Source: an uncultured delta proteobacterium
GTDB lineage: Bacteria; Myxococcota_A; Polyangia; Polyangiales; Polyangiaceae
DNA length: 42,224 nucleotides
NCBI GenBank assembly: GCA_903892415.1
Contig: CAITIQ010000016.1
Coordinates: forward strand, 1-42,224
Reading direction: 5' to 3'
The notes beneath the pieces are model-generated. The model was not told the DNA's origin, made no database searches, and worked only from the letters and a program-made list of their open reading frames with translations. Shown here piece by piece: positions 21,123-29,571 of the stretch; position 1 is the stretch's first letter; the number at the start of each line of letters is the position of its first letter. The position numbers were made by a program, and so were the translations under genes.

Positions 21123-22424
21123 TTACTTGCTCGCCGGGGCTTCGACCGGTTCGGCCTTGGTGGCGGGTCGGGCGTTGTCGTTGGCTCCGGGCGGCGGTTC
21201 GAGCTCGACGGGGCCCGCGGAGGGCTCGCCCGCGTGAAATGCGTCGCGAGCCGAGGCCACGCGTACCAACGCTGACTGTCGCGCCAACGCACCTTCGAGC
21301 CAAGGGTCGCTCTTGAGGCTCTCGCCGGAAACGGCGGTGTCGAGCTCGGCGCGCAGACGGTAGAGGCCTGGCCGGTGGAAGGTCCCTTTCGGGCAGACCT
21401 CAGCGACAAGGATGGCCAAGCGGGATTCCCGCCCAGCGCCGAGCGATCCAACGAGCTCCGACGCAACGGCGTGGGCTGCGTGCTGGCCGGTGCAAAGCGT
21501 TACTGCACGCGGGCGGTTGTCGGCGCGGAGCTCCTCCACCCGAATGGTCATCATGCGCGTACGCAGCACCGTCGCGAGCTTGCGTTCGCCCTCGTTGACG
21601 GCGCGCAAGGTCAGCACCACGTCGCGTCCAGCCGTGGCATCAACGCGTTGCTCGACGTACACGTCGAGGCGGGGTGCGTTTGGATCGAGCGAGGAGCCAG
21701 GCTCATGTGCCGCTCCGTGCGCGTGCCCGCCCTCACCGTGCGCGCGCTCGTGATGCTCTGCAGGCTTCTTCTGGCTGGGAGGTAACTCGACGATCGGGGG
21801 AAGCGTGAACGGCTCGCCCTTGAGCAAGCGGACGGGTTGATAGCTCGAAGGTTGGTCCAGCCCTTCGGCGGCGATCGTCTCTTTGGAGCTGCTGAATGCC
21901 GAAAAGCCGAAGCTCGGCGTGAGCACCGCACCAGGAATGAGCTTGTCCACCGAGCTGCCGAAGCAATAAAGGCGCGGATCGATCGAGACGGTGAAGGACT
22001 CCTTCGGCGCGAGAAACAGCTCGCGCGAGCCGTCAAACTCGGAGGGCACCATCAGCCTGGGCAGCTTGCAGGCAATGACCGGAGCCTTGGCCTTGGGTCG
22101 CAGCTCGAACGACAGCAACCGCTCATCTGCGGGGACGCGGATCCTCACGTCGCTGGTGTTCTCGATCTTCAGGATCCACGGCGGGTCGGGAGAGGCGGCC
22201 AACACCGAGAGCTGAACGGGCAGGGGAGGCTTTGGGGCATTCTTGCCACGGGCTTTGGGCGCCGGTGCAACGGCCGCGGGTTTTGCGGCCGGCTCCGTCT
22301 CCTGCGCCTGAGCCGTCGCGCTCGGCAAGCTCAACGCGAGCAGCGGCATGAGCACCGCGAAGGCGAAAGAGTGAACCTTCGGCGGAGAGGTGTGATCGGA
22401 AAGCCGGCCCGAGGAAGCGATCAT
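21123..22424 (-). CDS. Secreted protein of unknown function
   Basis: A 433-aa protein from the ATG at 22424 with a signal peptide (hydrophobic core FAFAVLMPLLALSLPSATAQA, likely cut after AQA). After an Ala/Pro/Lys-rich linker come two beta-rich regions separated by a His-rich spacer (HHERAHGEGGHAHGAAH). The first contains ILKIENTSDVRIRVPADERL and the second DVVLTLRAVNEGERKLATVL, patterns typical of immunoglobulin-like or carboxypeptidase-regulatory-like modules. The C-terminus is Pro/Glu-rich and probably disordered. A GTG at 22490 would extend the protein by 22 residues and overlap the preceding gene's stop. It follows the helical-repeat gene closely, so the two are probably co-transcribed. 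Confidence 0.65.
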   Translation of the reverse strand: MIASSGRLSDHTSPPKVHSFAFAVLMPLLALSLPSATAQAQETEPAAKPAAVAPAPKARGKNAPKPPLPVQLSVLAASPDPPWILKIENTSDVRIRVPADERLLSFELRPKAKAPVIACKLPRLMVPSEFDGSRELFLAPKESFTVSIDPRLYCFGSSVDKLIPGAVLTPSFGFSAFSSSKETIAAEGLDQPSSYQPVRLLKGEPFTLPPIVELPPSQKKPAEHHERAHGEGGHAHGAAHEPGSSLDPNAPRLDVYVEQRVDATAGRDVVLTLRAVNEGERKLATVLRTRMMTIRVEELRADNRPRAVTLCTGQHAAHAVASELVGSLGAGRESRLAILVAEVCPKGTFHRPGLYRLRAELDTAVSGESLKSDPWLEGALARQSALVRVASARDAFHAGEPSAGPVELEPPPGANDNARPATKAEPVEAPASK

Positions 22425-22480
22425 TGACCAGGTTTTCGCACGGCCGCCGACTTTGCACCAGCGAAGAGTCACCGTCCTGC

Positions 22481-24355
22481 TCAGTCCCACCAGGCGTAAA
22501 GCAACCCGTCGTGCAGGCTGGTGAGCTCGTCGGCGCCCGCAAGCGCCGCGCGCGTCTCTGGCGTATCAGCGGTGGTCAGCGTATCGATCTCCAAGCTCCA
22601 GACCGAGCCAAAGAAGGTCGTTTGGGCTCGATGCGGACGGCACGCCTCGAGCAAGACCGAGTGCGCCGGTCGGGCGTTGACGCGGCTCGAGAGGAAGCGG
22701 CGCCCGAGCGTTTGGCCGACTTGCTCCAGCAGGTCGAAGGGCGCCGAAAACTGAATGGCGCCCATTTCGCCGGGAGACAGCGAAGGCGCGAGCAGATCGA
22801 CCACCGCATGCGCCTTGGCCGTCTTGCGCAAGCCGGCGCGCCATTGCGCCGCAAGTTGGCTGCGTTCTTCCGCTAGCGCGCGCTCGAGCTCAAGCCGTGG
22901 AGCTCCGGCCGCGTGTGCGACCTCTGCTAGATCGCAGCGATAGGCAAAGCTGCGGGAGAGCGTGTCGTAGTCGTCCGGTCCGAAGGTCGCGATCGCTCGT
23001 TCGAGCTGCGTCAGCGCCTTCGAATTGTCGCCCGCCTTGCGCGCGAGCATGGCTGCCAAGTGATGCAGCCTGCTTGCTGGCCGTTGATGCTCGTCACAAA
23101 AGGCGGACCAACGCTCTGCGAGTTGACCGGCCTCGAGCGGGGCGCTCTGCGAAAGCTCGTCGACCAGCCGCTCGGCCACGTAGGCCACCGAAGAGATTTC
23201 CTCGGCTGTCGGCGGGCGTTGTGTGAGCACCTTGAGGAAGCGACGGGCAAGGGTCAGGCGGTCTGGGGCTGGCCTCCGCAGACTGCCGTAAAACAGCAAC
23301 AGCACGATCTCGGTCGCCTCGACGCTGGCGGCTCCATGACGTTGCTCCACCGCCGCTAAGATTCTCCGCAACAACGGATCGTAGGCTGCTCGCTGGTGCT
23401 CTTCACCGCTCGAGCGCAACTCGTTTGCGTAGCGTCGCGCGCGTTCGATCCAGGCCTCGGACGTGCCCTCGGCGAGCTGCCTCAGCTCTGCCGCGGACTC
23501 AAGCAAGTTGGCGAGCGACGGCGTGTTGTAGACGCGGAGATCAACCGACTCTTTTTCTGGTCGAGGTGCCGGTCCCCAAACGGCATCGAGCTCTGCGCGC
23601 GGCTCGAAGTTTTGCTCGAGAAGTACGAGCTTGGACTCGATTTCTTCGGAGACGTACCAAGCGCGACGGCCACGTGAGCGCATCCCAGCGAGTAGCTTCT
23701 TTGCGCGCTTCTCGTTGCCGAGACGGTGAAAAGCCCAGGCCGCAGCGAGCTCGAGCTCAGCCCGATCGTAGCCAGCGACGTGCGGACTCAGCCACGCCTC
23801 CGCGGCCTCGGCATAACGAGCGAGAGCGAACAGCAGCGCTCCACGGAGGCGAGGGGCGTCGTAGTCGAAGGCAGGCCCCAGCGCTTCGAGTGCCTGGGCG
23901 TACTCCCCGCGCTGCGCCAAGCGCACACTGCGAGCGTTGCGTGCGATCGAGGCTGCGTAGCCACGCCCCTGGGCAGCACAGCCCAACGCGAGCTCGAGGG
24001 CCCCTGCGTCGTCCAAGACAAACGCGCAATGCGCAGCCTTGAGCGCTGTTATCGATACTTCCTCATCCACCGCGTGAGCCGCTCGCGTCGTGAAGCTCTG
24101 GAGATAGAGCGTCAGCACTTCGGCGTTGCTCGAATCGAATTGCCCGTTTGCGCCGGTGCGCAGCGTGTCGGCGACGACCGCTAAGGCCCGCGCTACGATC
24201 GCTGGTTGCTCCGTCATTTGCCGCCGAAGCGGTGCCACGGTGGCTCTTGCATGAAGACGAGCGTTGTCCCAATCGCCCGCTTTGCGCGCCTGAACGATGC
24301 TGTCGAAGGACTCAGCGAGCGGAGCCCATTCGACCTGGTGTTCCGGATTGGCCAT
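22481..24355 (-). CDS. Helical (TPR-like) repeat protein
   Basis: A 624-aa, almost entirely alpha-helical protein rich in Ala, Leu, Glu and Arg, with spacing like tetratricopeptide repeats (ARLHARATVAPLRRQMTEQP, LRGALLFALARYAEAAEAWL, LAAAWAFHRLGNEKRAKKLL, AAMLARKAGDNSKALTQLER). The C-terminal 120 residues (MGAIQFSAPFDLLEQVGQTL and on) look like a separate domain. No signal peptide or catalytic motif, so a cytoplasmic scaffold or interaction protein is likely. Divergent from the ergothioneine-linked transporter genes, with two short palindromes in the gap. Confidence 0.65.
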   Translation of the reverse strand: MANPEHQVEWAPLAESFDSIVQARKAGDWDNARLHARATVAPLRRQMTEQPAIVARALAVVADTLRTGANGQFDSSNAEVLTLYLQSFTTRAAHAVDEEVSITALKAAHCAFVLDDAGALELALGCAAQGRGYAASIARNARSVRLAQRGEYAQALEALGPAFDYDAPRLRGALLFALARYAEAAEAWLSPHVAGYDRAELELAAAWAFHRLGNEKRAKKLLAGMRSRGRRAWYVSEEIESKLVLLEQNFEPRAELDAVWGPAPRPEKESVDLRVYNTPSLANLLESAAELRQLAEGTSEAWIERARRYANELRSSGEEHQRAAYDPLLRRILAAVEQRHGAASVEATEIVLLLFYGSLRRPAPDRLTLARRFLKVLTQRPPTAEEISSVAYVAERLVDELSQSAPLEAGQLAERWSAFCDEHQRPASRLHHLAAMLARKAGDNSKALTQLERAIATFGPDDYDTLSRSFAYRCDLAEVAHAAGAPRLELERALAEERSQLAAQWRAGLRKTAKAHAVVDLLAPSLSPGEMGAIQFSAPFDLLEQVGQTLGRRFLSSRVNARPAHSVLLEACRPHRAQTTFFGSVWSLEIDTLTTADTPETRAALAGADELTSLHDGLLYAWWD

Positions 24356-24361
24356 CGAGGC

Positions 24362-24386
24362 CTACGTAGCATTTTCGTCACGTGAC
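24362..24386. promoter_or_regulatory. Two palindromes between divergent genes
   Basis: CTACGTAG (24362-24369) and GTCACGTGAC (24377-24386) are perfect palindromes, 7 bp apart, in the 141-bp gap between the helical-repeat gene and the transporter-egt operon. They are plausible operator sites for either gene, with no protein assigned. Confidence 0.35.
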
Positions 24387-24496
24387 TGGCTGCCGTCGCG
24401 ATGATTGAGTCGCGCGCCTCTTGTCGTTACGTTGCGGCGTCCCCCTCGGGGCCATCGACTGATCCTCCCGAGTATGAACAACGAGAAGTACTAACG

Positions 24497-25252
24497 GTGA
24501 CAAGCGGCATCGAAGTTCGAGGCGCGTCCAAACGCTTTCAAAGCCAGTTGGTGTTGGATGCTGTCGATCTTGAGGTCCCTCCGGCGACCACGACGGTGCT
24601 CGTTGGGCCGAGTGGTTGCGGAAAGTCGACGCTGCTGCGCTTGGTCAACGGGCTCGTGCAGCCAGACTCCGGCGAAGTACTTTGCGGCGGCGAGCGGCTG
24701 ACTTCGGAGACGGTCACCACCTTGCGACGACGCATGGGCTACGTGATTCAAGAGGGCGGGCTCTTTCCGCATCTATCGGCTCGCAAGAACGTGACGCTCA
24801 TGGCCGAGGTGCTCGGCTGGTCGCCCGCGCGCATGGACGAGCGAGTCAATACGCTCGCGCAGCTGGTCCGTCTGCCGAGCGAGCTACTGGCGCGTCCGCC
24901 GAGTGGGCTCTCGGGCGGACAACGTCAGCGCGTCAGTCTGATGCGCGCGCTGATGCTCGAGCCGGAGGTCGTGCTGCTCGATGAGCCGCTCGGTGCGCTC
25001 GACCCGATCGTGCGGGTGGAACTTCAGGATGAGTTGCGTGAGGTGTTCAAGACGGTGGGAGCCACCGTCCTGCTCGTGACCCATGACCTGGCGGAGGCCG
25101 TGCACTTCGCTGATCGAGTTGTGGTGCTGAACGCAGGAAAGGTCGCATGGAGCGGCAGTCCGGATGAGCTGCTGGCCGAGCAGTCCGACCCGTTCGTCGT
25201 GCGCCTGCTCGGCTCGCACCGTGAGCTTCGCCCTCGTGGAGCAACTTCGTGA
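24497..25252 (+). CDS. ABC transporter ATP-binding protein, osmoprotectant/ergothioneine (OpuCA/EgtV) type
   Basis: A complete ABC ATPase with Walker A VGPSGCGKST, Q-loop YVIQEGGLFPH, signature LSGGQRQR, Walker B VVLLDEP and H-loop VTHD. It resembles ATPases of quaternary-amine importers (ProV/OpuCA class) but has no C-terminal CBS domains, unlike OpuCA. The GTG at 24497 is used because the domain begins at once after it and GAGAAG lies 8 nt upstream; an ATG at 24401 would add 32 unconserved-looking residues. Its stop overlaps the permease start (GTGA, 25249-25252). It energises the adjacent fused permease and, from operon context, probably moves ergothioneine or a betaine precursor. Confidence 0.92.
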   Translation: MTSGIEVRGASKRFQSQLVLDAVDLEVPPATTTVLVGPSGCGKSTLLRLVNGLVQPDSGEVLCGGERLTSETVTTLRRRMGYVIQEGGLFPHLSARKNVTLMAEVLGWSPARMDERVNTLAQLVRLPSELLARPPSGLSGGQRQRVSLMRALMLEPEVVLLDEPLGALDPIVRVELQDELREVFKTVGATVLLVTHDLAEAVHFADRVVVLNAGKVAWSGSPDELLAEQSDPFVVRLLGSHRELRPRGATS

Positions 25253-26739
25253 ACCGTTGGTCCGCATGCGTGGTGCTCTCGAGTCTGGGGCTCGCACTTT
25301 GCGTCGCTGGCACGGCGGAGGCCGCGCCCGTCCGCGTGGGCTCCAAGGCGTTCACCGAGTCGGTGATCCTCGGCGAGATGATGAGCCACCTACTCAAAGA
25401 CGCTGGTCTCGAGGTGGAGCATCGCCGCGAGCTGGGCGGAACCCGCATCTTGTGGTCGGCGCTGCTGAGCGGCGAGATCGATGCCTACCCCGAGTACACA
25501 GGCACCATCCGCCAGGAGATCCTCGCTGGGAGCGAGGCCAAATCCAGTGAGCTCGCCGACGAGCTGGTTCGCTTCGGCATCGGCGTGACCCAGCCGCTCG
25601 GGTTCAACAACACCTACGCCTTGGGTATGCGGCGCTCACGAAGTGAGGAGCTCGGCATCCGTGAGACCTCCCAGCTCACGCAGCATCCGACGCTCGCGCT
25701 CCGCTTCGGTAACGAGTTCATGGACCGCAAGGATGGCTGGCCCGGCCTACGTGAACGCTACGGCCTCCCGCACAAGAACGTGCGCGGCCTCGACCACGAC
25801 TTGGCGTATCGCGGCCTCGAAGCGGGGGACGCCGACGTGATCGATCTGTACACGACCGACGCTGAGATCGCCTTCTACGATCTCGCCGTCCTGGCCGACG
25901 ACAAGCAGCATTTCCCCGCTTACCAGGCGGTCATCCTCTATCGGCTGGAGCTCGCTCAGCGCGTACCAACCGCAGTGACCGCGTTGCGACGCCTCGAGGG
26001 CGCGATCGACGCACCTTCGATGATCGGTATGAACGCAGCCGTGAAGCTGGAGGGCCAAGCCGAAGGCGCGGTCGCCGCGAGCTTCCTGGCCGAGCAGTTC
26101 GCGATCAAGACCGAAGCCGTTGAAGACAGCGTCTTGTCGCGCGTATGGCGGGCAACCAAGGAGCACCTTTCGCTGGTCGGGATCGCCCTCGCCCTGTCCC
26201 TCTTGATCGCCCTGCCCAGCGGGATCGCCGCTGCAAAAATGCCGCGCTTCGGCCGAGTGATATTGGGCCTCGCGGGCATCTTGCAAACCATCCCATCGCT
26301 TGCGCTCCTGGTCGTGCTGATCCCCGTCTTTGGACTCGGTAAGCAGACGGCCATTGCGGCGCTGGTGCTGTACGGCCTCTTGCCCATCGTTCGTTCGACC
26401 TTCGTTGGCCTCACGTCCATTCCGTCGGCGATGCGGGAGTCTGCGCTCGCGCTGGGAATGACGGCGCGTTCGCGATTGTGGAGGGTCGAGCTTCCGCTAG
26501 CCTTGCCTTCGATCCTCTCCGGCGTTCAAACCTCCGCGGTGATCGCGGTTGGGACGGCGACGCTCGGGGCGTTGATCGGCGCAGGAGGTTATGGACAGGC
26601 GATCCTCACGGGCGTACGCCTCGACCGCACGTCGCTGATCCTCGAGGGCGCGCTTCCTTCGGCTCTGCTCGCCCTGGCCGTTCAAGGCTTGTTTGAGCTT
26701 ATCGAGCGACTGATCGTTCCGAGCGAGAGGCGAGGCTGA
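25249..26739 (+). CDS. Fused substrate-binding protein and permease of a quaternary-amine/ergothioneine-type ABC transporter
   Basis: A 496-aa protein. Residues 1-25 are a signal peptide or anchor (VVLSSLGLALCVAGTAEA). Residues 27-295 form an OpuAC-like binding domain (VGSKAFTESVILGEMM at 30-45, DAYPEYTGTI at 78-87, YTTDAEIAFYDL). Residues 305-490 form a five-segment permease with the coupling loop MRESALALGMTARSRLWRVE (395-414). Binding domain comes first and permease second, the reverse of the EgtU proteins of Helicobacter and Streptococcus and of OpuABC. Topology works, since the binding domain would be exported by the N-terminal signal. It overlaps the ATPase gene and is followed 9 bp later by egtB, so ergothioneine is the leading substrate candidate; betaine, choline or hercynine are alternatives. 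Confidence 0.88.
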   Translation: MNRWSACVVLSSLGLALCVAGTAEAAPVRVGSKAFTESVILGEMMSHLLKDAGLEVEHRRELGGTRILWSALLSGEIDAYPEYTGTIRQEILAGSEAKSSELADELVRFGIGVTQPLGFNNTYALGMRRSRSEELGIRETSQLTQHPTLALRFGNEFMDRKDGWPGLRERYGLPHKNVRGLDHDLAYRGLEAGDADVIDLYTTDAEIAFYDLAVLADDKQHFPAYQAVILYRLELAQRVPTAVTALRRLEGAIDAPSMIGMNAAVKLEGQAEGAVAASFLAEQFAIKTEAVEDSVLSRVWRATKEHLSLVGIALALSLLIALPSGIAAAKMPRFGRVILGLAGILQTIPSLALLVVLIPVFGLGKQTAIAALVLYGLLPIVRSTFVGLTSIPSAMRESALALGMTARSRLWRVELPLALPSILSGVQTSAVIAVGTATLGALIGAGGYGQAILTGVRLDRTSLILEGALPSALLALAVQGLFELIERLIVPSERRG

Positions 26740-26748
26740 GCGAGACCC

Positions 26749-28017
26749 ATGGCTGACAACGACGCACCGCCTTCCCGCGACAACCTTCTCGCCGCCTATC
26801 AGCAGGTGCGTGACGCTACTGAAGCGTTTGCTGCAGACCTGACGGCCGAGGATCAACAGCTGCAGTCGATGGCCTCGACCAGCCCCACTAAGTGGCATCG
26901 CGCGCATACGACCTGGTTCTTCGAGACCTTCATTCTCGACGCTGCCGGGGTCGCTCCATTCGATGAACGGTTCCGCTTCCTCTACAACTCCTACTACGAG
27001 GGGGTGGGCGCTCAGCCCGTTCGCGCCGAGCGCGGGTTGGTTTCGCGACCTTCGGCGGAGGAGGTCACGCGTTATCGCGCGGCGGTCGATGCGGAGATGC
27101 AGACGCTGATGCGAACGCTCGACAGCGCCGCGTTCGAGCGGCTAACGCCGCTGATTCAGCTCGGGCTCGCGCATGAGCAGCAACACCAGGAGTTGATCCT
27201 GACCGACCTCCTTCACGCCTTTGCGCAAAGTCCGATCAAGCCCGTCTATCGGGCGCGTCGTGAGCGCGTAGTGCCGGCTCCGCAAGCGCGCGGCTTCCAT
27301 CCGTTCGAAGGTGGGCTTGTTGAGATCGGCGCTGGTCCTGAGGGCTTCGCCTTTGACAACGAACGTCCGCGCCATCGCGTCTTCCTTGAGCCGTTCGAGC
27401 TGGCCCACACGCCAGCGACGGTGGGCGAGCTGCGGGCCTTCATTGAAGAGGGCGGCTATTCGACGCCAAGCCTTTGGCTTTCCGAGGGCTTTGCACAGGT
27501 GCGTAACGGCAAGCTGGATGCGCCGGCGTACACCGAGCTGCGGGATGGCACGCTGCGCGTGTTCGGGCTCTCCGGTTGGGAAGAGCCGCAGGAGCACGAA
27601 CCGGCGCGCTTCTTGGACTTCTGGGAGGCGGAGGCGCTCGCGCGCTTCCTCGGCGGGAGGCTGCCAACGGAGATGGAGTGGGAGCATGCGGCCTCCTTCG
27701 CCGACGAACACGTTGGCAACTTCGCCGACGGACCACTCACCCCAACCGCGAGCGAGGCCTCCGGGCTGGTGCAGCTGTTTGGTGATGTTTGGGAGTGGAC
27801 TCGCTCCGCCTATTCACCCTATCCAGGCTTCGAGTCGGCGGCCGGTGCTGTTGGCGAGTACAACGGCAAGTTCATGGCGCAGCAGTTCGTTCTTCGCGGA
27901 GGCTCATGCTTCACACCTCGCGGTCATGTGCGAGCCAGCTATCGCAACTTCTGGCCGCCCGACACACGCTTTCAGATGACTGGGGTGCGAATAGCACGCT
28001 GTCCGAAGAGGTCCTGA
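26749..28017 (+). CDS. egtB: EgtB, ergothioneine sulfoxide synthase
   Basis: Non-heme iron enzyme that joins oxygen, hercynine and a thiol donor (gamma-glutamylcysteine or cysteine) to form the C-S bond of ergothioneine. The N-terminal DinB-like domain supplies the iron ligands H50 (WHRAHTTWFFET) and H142/H146 (GLAHEQQHQELI). The C-terminal formylglycine-enzyme-like domain has GGRLPTEMEWEHAA, DVWEWTRSAYSPYPGF and FVLRGGSCFTPRGHVRASYRN. The 422-aa length is normal. No egtA or egtC is beside it, which would fit a type that uses cysteine directly, though those genes could lie elsewhere. It sits between the transporter and egtD. Confidence 0.95.
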   Translation: MADNDAPPSRDNLLAAYQQVRDATEAFAADLTAEDQQLQSMASTSPTKWHRAHTTWFFETFILDAAGVAPFDERFRFLYNSYYEGVGAQPVRAERGLVSRPSAEEVTRYRAAVDAEMQTLMRTLDSAAFERLTPLIQLGLAHEQQHQELILTDLLHAFAQSPIKPVYRARRERVVPAPQARGFHPFEGGLVEIGAGPEGFAFDNERPRHRVFLEPFELAHTPATVGELRAFIEEGGYSTPSLWLSEGFAQVRNGKLDAPAYTELRDGTLRVFGLSGWEEPQEHEPARFLDFWEAEALARFLGGRLPTEMEWEHAASFADEHVGNFADGPLTPTASEASGLVQLFGDVWEWTRSAYSPYPGFESAAGAVGEYNGKFMAQQFVLRGGSCFTPRGHVRASYRNFWPPDTRFQMTGVRIARCPKRS

Positions 28018-28073
28018 CCCGCAGTGAGCGGCTAAGCCAGCAGCCGACGACAGAAGCTGGAACGGAGCGCGAT

Positions 28074-29033
28074 ATGACCCAGCAAATGCAGCCTTCAGCC
28101 GTCGATGGCCTGTTCAACCACCCGAAGACGTTGCCAACCTGGCTGCTGTACGACGACGCCGGATCGCAGATCTACACGCGAATCACCGGCCTGCCGGAGT
28201 ACTACCTCACGCGAGCCGAAGCCGAGATCTTCGCGCAGCAAGGCGAGCGGATCGTTGAGCGAGCGTTAGCGGGGGCGGGCGAGGTATCGATCGTTGAGCT
28301 CGGAGCTGGGTCTTCGGAGAAGACCGAGCTGTTCCTGCGCGCCGTGGTTCGCGCCCACGGGAACTTCGTGCACCTCGCTTGCGATATCGAACGCGGGGCG
28401 CTCGAGCTCGGCGTAGCTCGCCTCCGTGAGGCCTTTCCGCAATGCGACGTGCGCGGCTTCGTCGGCACGCACGAGGCTGCAGGTGCCGCGATCGCCGAGC
28501 TCGCAGGCAGGCAGTTGGTCCTGTTCATCGGCAGCTCGATCGGCAACCTCTCGGATGAACAAGCGACGGCGATGCTAAGCGCGCTGCGTGCACGGTTGCG
28601 CAGCGACGGTGGCCTGCTGCTCGGCACCGATCTCAAGAAGCAGCCGGAGCGGCTGTTGGCGGCGTACGACGATGCCGCGGGAGTTACCGCTCAGTTCACG
28701 CTCAACATCTTGACCCGGCTCAACCGCGAGTTGGACGCAGACTTCAACCTGGAGCACTTTCGCCACGTCGCTTGTTGGAACGCGCAGGCGAGCGACATCG
28801 AAATCTATATCGAGTCCACGCAGGCTCAGACCGTAGCGATCGGTCGGGTCAACCGCACCGTGTCTTTCACGGCTGGTGAGCGAGTCCTCGTTGAGATCTC
28901 GGCGAAGTACGATCTCGAGCGCGTCGAACGGCTGCTGCGCGCTGCTGGCTTCGAACGAGCTGAGACGTTCATCGACTCGGCGGGCGACTTCGCCGTGCAT
29001 CTCGCGCGCTGCGTGCCGCTTGGGGAGCCGTAG
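28074..29033 (+). CDS. egtD: EgtD, L-histidine N-alpha-methyltransferase
   Basis: SAM-dependent enzyme that trimethylates histidine to hercynine, the first step of ergothioneine synthesis. The 319-aa product has the N-terminal family signature LLYDDAGSQIYTRITGLPEY (24-43) continuing into YLTRAEAEIF, the SAM-binding loop IVELGAGSSEKT (73-84) and LFIGSSIGNLSDEQA. The ATG at 28074 has GGAG (28064-28067) 6 nt upstream and gives the normal family length; the frame is open far upstream but that region is egtB coding sequence. It follows egtB by 56 bp and ends in a hairpin shared with the convergent lipoprotein gene. Confidence 0.95.
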   Translation: MTQQMQPSAVDGLFNHPKTLPTWLLYDDAGSQIYTRITGLPEYYLTRAEAEIFAQQGERIVERALAGAGEVSIVELGAGSSEKTELFLRAVVRAHGNFVHLACDIERGALELGVARLREAFPQCDVRGFVGTHEAAGAAIAELAGRQLVLFIGSSIGNLSDEQATAMLSALRARLRSDGGLLLGTDLKKQPERLLAAYDDAAGVTAQFTLNILTRLNRELDADFNLEHFRHVACWNAQASDIEIYIESTQAQTVAIGRVNRTVSFTAGERVLVEISAKYDLERVERLLRAAGFERAETFIDSAGDFAVHLARCVPLGEP

Positions 29034-29051
29034 CTCCTCGTTGAGGAGGCT
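29032..29051. terminator. Bidirectional hairpin between egtD and the convergent lipoprotein gene
   Basis: AGCTCCTC-GTT-GAGGAGGCT pairs with one bulged G and a 3-nt loop. It begins in the egtD stop codon and ends at the first base of the convergent gene's stop, so both transcripts would carry it. There is no clear U-tract. Confidence 0.5.
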
Positions 29052-29518
29052 CAAGGCGCAGGCTTGTACTTGTCGAGCATGCTGCCTGTTGCTCCCTCCG
29101 GCTTGCGCATCATGAACACCTCAGTGCCCGTGTTTCCCGGAATACCGCCCAGCGCAACATAGAGCTCTTCGCGGTCGCCTTTGCTGAAGGCCAGCCCCTT
29201 GCTCCCATCGTCGGAGGGCTTCTCTCCGACGTACTTCCAGCCTTGCGCTTCGATCGCGGTCTTGTAGCGGGGCTCGACGTCCCTCTGCTCGGTCTCGTAG
29301 TGCCAGGCGAACAAGGTGGGTGAGCAACGACCGCTTTCGATCTTGCAGCCGGTGGGCTCCTCTCCGGTGAAGCACATGTTCGCGCCTTTCGTCGTTAGCG
29401 CGAGCTCGCCAAAGTACTTCTCGTGCTGCTCATCGAGCTTGCAGTCATGCTTGGAGCAAGCGGTCGTGAGGGGCAGCAGGCTGAAGGCGGCAACGCCGAG
29501 AAAGGTGGAGAGCTTCAT
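29051..29518 (-). CDS. Putative lipoprotein
   Basis: A 155-aa protein with a lipoprotein signal (MKLSTFLGVAAFSLLPLTTA, then the lipobox cysteine and SKHDC). The mature part contains several cysteines (CKLDE, MCFTGEEPTGCKIESGRCS) that could form disulfides and ends ATGSMLDKYKPAP. No family recognised. Located probably in the outer or inner membrane leaflet facing the periplasm. The start is the ATG at 29518; upstream in-frame codons run into the metA end and are not protein-like. It lies 54 bp after metA. Confidence 0.75.
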   Translation of the reverse strand: MKLSTFLGVAAFSLLPLTTACSKHDCKLDEQHEKYFGELALTTKGANMCFTGEEPTGCKIESGRCSPTLFAWHYETEQRDVEPRYKTAIEAQGWKYVGEKPSDDGSKGLAFSKGDREELYVALGGIPGNTGTEVFMMRKPEGATGSMLDKYKPAP

Positions 29519-29571
29519 GGCGTGCAGAGACGGAGGAGGGCGGGCAACCTTCCCGGGTGCCGGCGACGTTG

